Below are positions 59,201 through 64,000 of a stretch of 64,000 bases of DNA, piece after piece. The stretch spans positions 3,906,001 to 3,970,000 of the forward strand of contig NC_046680.1 in NCBI RefSeq assembly GCF_009870125.1. The letters run 5' to 3'. This DNA comes from Drosophila pseudoobscura (taxonomy: Eukaryota; Arthropoda; Insecta; Diptera; Drosophilidae). Below the pieces are notes generated by a model. It saw only the letters and a program-made list of their open reading frames with translations. It had not been told where the DNA came from and ran no database searches. Every line of letters starts with the position of its first letter. The first letter of the stretch is position 1. Position numbers and translations under genes: made by a program.

Positions 59201-59620
59201 GAAATAAAATGAAATTTATCCGATGCGATGGAAATCTCCCACTAATGAAAATGAACAGGACCGACACACACAAGGCAGTCCTCTTGAGGGAGGCCACTTG
59301 AGGAAAAGGAGAGATTGCCTGACCGGCCAAAAGGTTTGCTAGGCATACATGAGGTGTCACTTGTTGGGATGGGCGAGCGATCAAGTCTTAGCTCGTAATT
59401 AGTCATGTCAGTTCTGAAGTTGAAAATAACATCAGTTCGAAGTTAAAACTCCACTCGGTGAAATCAACACCCATTATTTTCACCAAAATGGTATTCATCA
59501 TACTGTTTCTCTCTTGTTTTGTAGCACCACAAAGACGAGATTGGTGAAGTGTTCCAGGATGAGCGAAACATGGCAGCGATCTTGATGCGGCGCCACATGG
59601 AAACGGGCGACTTGATAATG
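44257..59620 (+). CDS. stl: ADAMTS-type metalloprotease, N-terminal part (probably stall)
   Basis: Three coding exons join in phase 0: 44257-44325 (23 residues), 50741-51181 (147) and 59525-59620 (32). The gene continues beyond the right edge. Exon one is a clean signal peptide (MSSTLGLITALLLASTICQA). Exon two is an ADAM/ADAMTS prodomain. It has LHKYMSPEQLQSVFHVDSHD, a furin-like RQRR at residues 61-64, and the family signature FSAFGHRLNLTLRPTKGLF, then LRMWSVGS. It carries three N-glycosylation sites (NVS, NLT, NAT). Exon three continues the prodomain (EVFQDERNMAAILMRRHMETGDLIM). The zinc site and thrombospondin repeats lie outside the window. Secreted ADAMTS enzymes remodel extracellular matrix; stall acts in fly ovarian follicle formation. 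The name stl rests on remembered synteny with Ssrp at 59F-60A; AdamTS-A or AdamTS-B are alternatives. The class is more certain than the symbol. Confidence 0.75.
45778..45930 (+). mobile_element. Degraded INE/helitron-like fragment
   Basis: The sequence ATGAGAGTACCCTTGCAGAG, then GGTATTA, later CACAGAAGGAAGC, CTGTCTGTCTGTTT and CTATGCAAATAAGTCACTAG, follows the order of a widespread fly interspersed repeat related to DINE-1. It is a different, older subfamily from the other copies. The internal AT-rich part is deleted. Recognition is from memory and partial. Confidence 0.4.
47590..47622. repeat. GGTGCC hexanucleotide repeat
   Basis: Five near-perfect copies of GGTGCC within the ADAMTS intron. 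Neighbouring short hexamer arrays of GCCATC (about 47430-47450) and GTTGCC (about 46936-46962, 48078-48104) occur nearby. Confidence 0.85.
48414..48436. repeat. CTGG tetranucleotide repeat
   Basis: About five to six CTGG units directly after a CAG-rich stretch in the ADAMTS intron. It is a simple repeat with no coding context. Confidence 0.85.
49391..50265 (-). mobile_element. DINE-1/ISX-like helitron, internally deleted
   Basis: An 875 bp copy inverted relative to the ADAMTS gene. It starts CGAGGGGGAACG with the terminal hairpin and ends GAGTATCGGGTATA. Compared with the copy at 15861 it lacks about 150-200 bp next to the right end: sequence jumps from the GAGAGAGACGGAAAAC tract to TGCAAACTGATTTGTTGC and then to the ACCAAATTTGGTTACTC block. 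It retains the second GA-rich tract (about 49800-49828). Confidence 0.88.
53518..53568. repeat. CCACTT/CCACTC hexanucleotide repeat
   Basis: About eight imperfect 6-nt units. The minus-strand open frames here give only W/E/G/V low-complexity peptides, so no gene is inferred. Confidence 0.85.
54748..54990. repeat. Two CT-rich (GAGA-type) tracts
   Basis: CT dinucleotide runs at about 54748-54788 and 54942-54990 flank about 150 bp of ordinary sequence. There is another GAGAGAGAGG tract at about 54852-54864 in the opposite sense. They could be a GAGA-factor-bound element inside the ADAMTS intron (inference). Confidence 0.7.
57384..57432. repeat. CGGCAT to GACTCG hexamer array
   Basis: Eight 6-nt units change gradually from CGGCAT/CGGCAC through CTCCGA to GGACTC/GGATTC. 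The same GACTCG/GACTCC unit recurs near 54240-54275. Confidence 0.8.
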
Positions 59621-61335
59621 GTAAGTGTTCTATAAGTGGTCTCTAATCAACAGCCCCCACCCTCCCCAACACGCCCCACAAGGTCACACCGCCAGTACGC
59701 CGATCCGATCGAGAGACGTGCCGCAGGAATTTCAATTAGCGCAGGCCATTAGGCTTGTTCTTAAGTTGTTCTTGATTCTGCTTTCGATTTGGTTTCGATT
59801 CTGTTCTTGTGCTCGTGGGCTCTATTCTGGTCGCACTCGTACTTGTACGTGCTTGTGCTGCTACGTACTTGTTTCTGTTATGACAGACGGCCATTGTTGT
59901 GGTCACTTTTGGAGCTGCACTGGGGTCTTGGGACGACTGGCGGGTACCTAGGAATCGCACATCTAAGAGGTGGCATTGGATGGTAGATCATAAGCACTGA
60001 AGAACCAAACTCCATCGGACATGCTTTATTGGTTCCTTGCTCGCGTATTTATTACTACAGATGTACGTATGTACATCCAAATAATCAATTCATTTGAAAT
60101 TTCTTCAAAAATTTGCCGGGCCGGCTGCAGTCAACCCTTCCCCCCAGCCAAATACACCCGTTTTTTCTAGGAAAGAACTGCTGCTGTTGCTGTCGTCGCG
60201 CACCTTGAACCCATTTAACAAGAGTGAAAATTGCGATGGCGTATGGGCGATAAGGCCAAGATATATTACACCATAAATGCTCATGTTTCTGAATGAGAAC
60301 AATCGCATAAATGTGCCGATAGAGTCACAGAATATCAATCTCGACTATATTTTAAATGAATGGTCTCCGACTCCGTCCCCGCCCCCGCCTGATCGGCAAT
60401 AATTGTTCCTGGCTGAAACGGCTGAAGGTCAGCGTAATATAATTCCCATCGCTGAGAGACATTGTCTTTTATTTTATAGTCCCATTTGTATACCTCATTT
60501 TTCCAGTGCTTCTGCTGACGTTCTTTTATGAGAGAATTGGCAATTAACATTTAACCCGAGCGATCAGCACAAGCTCTGGCATAGAGGAAGTGGGCCTTAA
60601 TCGCCGGCCTTTGTGTAGGGGATGTTTTCCTTTATGCGAGGGCGAGAGAACGGATCCATTCCATTTCGGTTATGTGAACCGAAAGAAACCTTTTGAGGCT
60701 CCCTGCACGGACAATTGCACAACTGAATGTCACAATTCAAGCAAATTAATACTCAGACGAACAAACGGGCAGCAAATCATAAAATGACCAACAAATAATT
60801 TGACAGACAATAAGGTCAATAGACAACAATCATCGCCAAGCGTCTTCGGGCTTCCCCTTTGCCTTCGCACAGATTTTTCGTTGACTCCATTTCTTTGACT
60901 TTTTGGCTTCGACAGCGTCTGCTTGGATTTCAATTTGTTAAACAAAAGCTGGGTAGGAAAAAAATGTATTTTTGATAATAATTACAGACAGCTAATAAAA
61001 GGTCAAACAGCAACTTCTGGCCCGGTCCGACTTGACCGACTTGTTATGGCCAAGTGCGCCAGCCAGATCAGGTTGAAGCCGCTGTTGGCGCTGGCGCTGC
61101 CGCTGCCGCAGCACTGACTGACACACAGAAAAATTCATAAATAATATGTAGAAAATACACAAGCACTCATGTGAGCATGAAAAATGCCTGCTCGCTGACA
61201 TTTCGAGGTGCAAAAGCCGGTGAAAATGTTTCGCAATTGGCCAAAATGCAGAAAACGCAGCTGGGTCTGGGGTCTGGGGTCTGTGTCAGCAGCTGCTGGC
61301 CACCGGCCGCCGGCGGCTAGCCGCTAGCCGCTGTC

Positions 61336-61362
61336 CGAGCCCGAGCCCGAGCCCGAGCCCCA
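61336..61362. repeat. GAGCCC hexanucleotide repeat
   Basis: Four perfect GAGCCC units follow a CGGCTAGCCG-type inverted repeat at about 61310-61333. This is a GC-rich spot in otherwise AT-rich intron sequence. Confidence 0.85.
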
Positions 61363-61698
61363 GCCGGAGCCATAGCCAGAGTCAGACGCCGTCTTCCGGC
61401 TTTGATGTGACCTTAAACGGACGGGCCTCAAAACTATCGAGATGCCGTTACCGGCTTGTAATTAACGAGAAACCGTCAGAAGATGTCTTAGGCAGCGACA
61501 ATTGCGTAATACTTCTGCTTGTTCGATCGTTTGTTCGTTTGTTGGACTACTATTCAAACAATGCCGACAAATAAACTTGCTGCTGCGCAGTGCTGCCCCA
61601 TTCACTCACCTACGTTTATGGCCATTTAATTAGGCCCGCCGCAAGAGACTTCGTCCAAAAAATGTGCGTCTTACTTAAGGAAATTGTTACCACAGACC

Positions 61699-61724
61699 AA
61701 ACTCAAACTCAAACTCAAACTCAA
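61699..61724. repeat. ACTCAA hexanucleotide repeat
   Basis: Four perfect copies of ACTCAA within the last visible intron. Confidence 0.9.
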
Positions 61725-64000
61725 CAGAAGTATTTAAAATATTTTGCGCAAGGCGTTTCAAAATTGGGCACAGATTCTGGAACTCCAGAATATACTTGTG
61801 CACCTTAATGAACGAGAGGTTCGAGTATAGTTAATCTATCAATTGTGCATCAATCGCAGCCACTGTACGAAAGACTTCAGACACGAACTTGCCTTCAGCG
61901 CATTGCAAAGCATTTTCACTGAACACTTCAAATCTCCTACAGTAGTTTTACACGCCCTTGTTGTTGTTGAAACTAACCGAAAGGTACTCGAATTTGATAT
62001 CGGAAGGAGGTCTGGAGGGAAGGTACAGCAGCCAAAAGTAGACTGAACCTATGAAGAGACCAAGATCGGGCTGAAGACAGCCTCAGATTCTTTCGAGCTT
62101 CGGTCAAAACGGTTCCCACAATACGGGACTGTAAACGATGCATCCTCCAACCGAAGGTATTCCATCATCTTGATGGATGTGCAGTGTAGTCTCTGCTGTG
62201 TGTGGGAAAAGAGACCCGAAAATAAAACTCGAATTTGATTTATACATATACATGCCAGAAGTTGAAGGTCGCCGCGAATGCCCTTAGCTGACCTGGACTT
62301 GAACATCAGCATGATTCAACTCGATTCACTTGCCGCATCCATTAGCTGAGCCACCCACTGCCAGTCGAGGTAACGTGGCCAATTTTGACCTAATCAATGC
62401 TGACATTGACTCAAAATCCCCGAAGAGTGTGGCACCACGAAAACAAAAGAGAAACACTTACAGGCGAATATTGCCCGTAGTATCATGGTCAATTATACAC
62501 GGGTACAGCGGAGTCCCCAAATGGCTTGTAACGAAAAACTGATGACAATTACTTCGGGGGCATGGTTCTTGGCTAGCTATTTTGGCTAATTAAAGGAGCC
62601 AGCACCGAACAAACTATAATTCCGGCTTTTCTGGCACACCATCTTGTGAGCTCTTTCGGGTACCTCGAATAAATAAAGCATCTGTTTTCTGTAACCCAGC
62701 TTGATTAATGCTAATTGCGATGCTAGGCGTTGCGGTGCGTGTGGCTGATGAATGCGATGTTTGACGAGTATCTGATGTCTGCCTCTTGTCTGCTAATCAC
62801 ACTGTGCTCAGAAGAATTTGGCCCTGAAATGCACTTCGGCCAAGGGGCCCTTTCACAGGTGGCGTACCGGAGCGCTTATGCAATTGTCAGTTGAGGCACC
62901 TCAGATAGGCATCTACCTATTAATGAGCTTTCGAAATTTCTTCGGGTTGCTTGCGCCCCAGGTAAAAGAAGGTCTTCTGTGCAGTTCGATTTTTGATTGA
63001 AGTTTGGGCTTAAGTGCGACGTAAAGATGGGTTTACACACACTCAGTGCGAGGAGAGAGTACTTATACTTTTATTCTGCTGTCCTGAGCTGCAGATGTTT
63101 GAGCATCCCTCAGCTGCCACTCCCAGCGATGCGCTGCTCTTTTTTAGACCATTTGACATTTGACATTTGGCCACCGATTGCCAACGATTGAAATATCATG
63201 CACTGTACTGCCATTTGAGCAAACAGGCATGGCAACAGTAGGGACAACACGTAGAACTATTGGGGAGCTGGCAGCAGCTCGGGAGGCGACATTTGGAATC
63301 GGCTGGCAGCGCTTGGGCCGACTCTATTAGACAGCAGTCGCAGTCGTCATCATTAAGCAACATTCATGTCCAAAGTGCCAAACGAGTTTCTATCCGAGGT
63401 ATCTTGCGGTAGCTTCTTCGGCTTGGGGTATTCTCACCTTCCCAGCTCAGCTCAGCTCAGCTCCCAGCTAATTGCTGGCCTTGATATTTACACAGAGTGT
63501 TGAGTGTTCGCTGGCGAGTGTGTCTGTGCGATAGTTGATCTTCTTGAATGGAAATTCTGTATTAATACTAAAACTGTAGCTGTCTGACCGCTGATTTGGC
63601 CGATTTGATTTGCATTAGCTTCGGGCAGCCGGACCAAGTGTTAGGCCTGCGGCCGTCCTGATATTCAGGCGGGGAAGCCTCTGATCGTCAATTGAGAATA
63701 GCAATTTATGGGACGATGGCATTTTCAAATGTTACTAAAGCTGATGGCTATGTCCGCGGCCACTGTTTTTGACTCTCGGTTGATTACAACTCAAAGAGCT
63801 GCTCGTGTGTTCCAGAAATTGGTGCGACTCGGGGCAGCGGTTTCTGCAAATTAATGTAAAATAGTTTTGCAAAACGCTGTTCCCTGCCCCGCCCTGGACA
63901 TACTGGACATACCATGTGGACGACACAACCCCCACTGACGAGTTTGGCTGCTCGAGTTGCTCAAGTCTTACGGGTTTCGATGTTGGTTACCCGATAGCCG

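Larger units (their letters stand above)
51182..59524 (+). other. ADAMTS intron between prodomain exons (8.3 kb)
   Basis: Bounded by GTGAGT at 51182 and TTTTGTAG ending at 59524. No coding exon is seen. It contains CT microsatellites (about 54748-54788 and 54942-54990), C/A hexamer repeats (about 53518-53568), a CGGCAT/GACTCG hexamer array (about 57384-57432) and GAGTCT repeats (58314-58340). Open frames at 54169-54606 and 57164-57670 on the minus strand encode repeat-driven, domain-free products and are not called. Confidence 0.6.
59621..64000 (+). other. ADAMTS intron continuing past the window edge
   Basis: A GTAAGT donor at 59621 opens an intron with no acceptor plus coding exon before the window end. 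I looked for continuation of the prodomain or a zinc-binding HExxH box and saw none. It contains GAGCCC repeats (61336-61362), an ACTCAA array (about 61699-61724) and AGCTC repeats (about 63443-63464). Confidence 0.5.

Overview
The window is nuclear DNA of a fruit fly of the Drosophila obscura group, most likely the pseudoobscura/persimilis/miranda lineage. Three observations support this. The spliced genes are clearly fly orthologues (Ssrp, Nxt1, a WDR70 orthologue). Their introns are short (56-78 bp), with very large ones only in one developmental gene. Four copies of a DINE-1/ISX-type helitron typical of obscura-group flies are scattered through it. From memory, Ssrp and the ADAMTS gene stall lie on distal 2R (Muller element C) in D. 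melanogaster, so this is probably chromosome 3 of D. pseudoobscura or the neo-X arm of D. miranda. No search was run.

Layout. 1-228 is the end of a helitron copy. 3390-4101 holds a three-exon gene for a small glycosylated single-pass membrane protein that I cannot name. 4.1-12.2 kb shows no convincing gene, but has a dense cluster of GATA-factor sites at 9.85-11.0 kb. 12285-15584 is a four-exon sugar/trehalose-type MFS transporter. 15.86-22.7 kb is a transposon cluster: a full-length helitron, a decayed non-LTR retrotransposon of LOA/Bilbo type with RNase H, and an unclassified repeat-like block.

23.1-30.9 kb is a compact housekeeping block. Nxt1 (mRNA export) converges on the WDR70 orthologue. 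WDR70 shares a divergent promoter region with Ssrp (FACT histone chaperone). Close behind Ssrp comes a four-exon DUF1091 secreted-protein gene, with a GC-AG first intron and a complete REEP/TB2-DP1 gene nested on the opposite strand in its second intron.

From about 36.3 kb to beyond the right edge lies an ADAMTS-type gene (probably stall): a 5' UTR exon near 36331-37390, a signal-peptide exon, two prodomain exons and introns of 6-8 kb. The catalytic and thrombospondin parts are outside the window. Its introns hold two more helitron copies, an older transposon remnant and many short hexanucleotide tandem repeats.

The genes do not form a pathway. Nxt1, WDR70 and Ssrp share housekeeping expression, whereas the transporter, DUF1091, REEP and ADAMTS genes are likely tissue-restricted. 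All coding calls were assembled by reading splice junctions and checking frame by hand. Noncoding calls are motif readings only.
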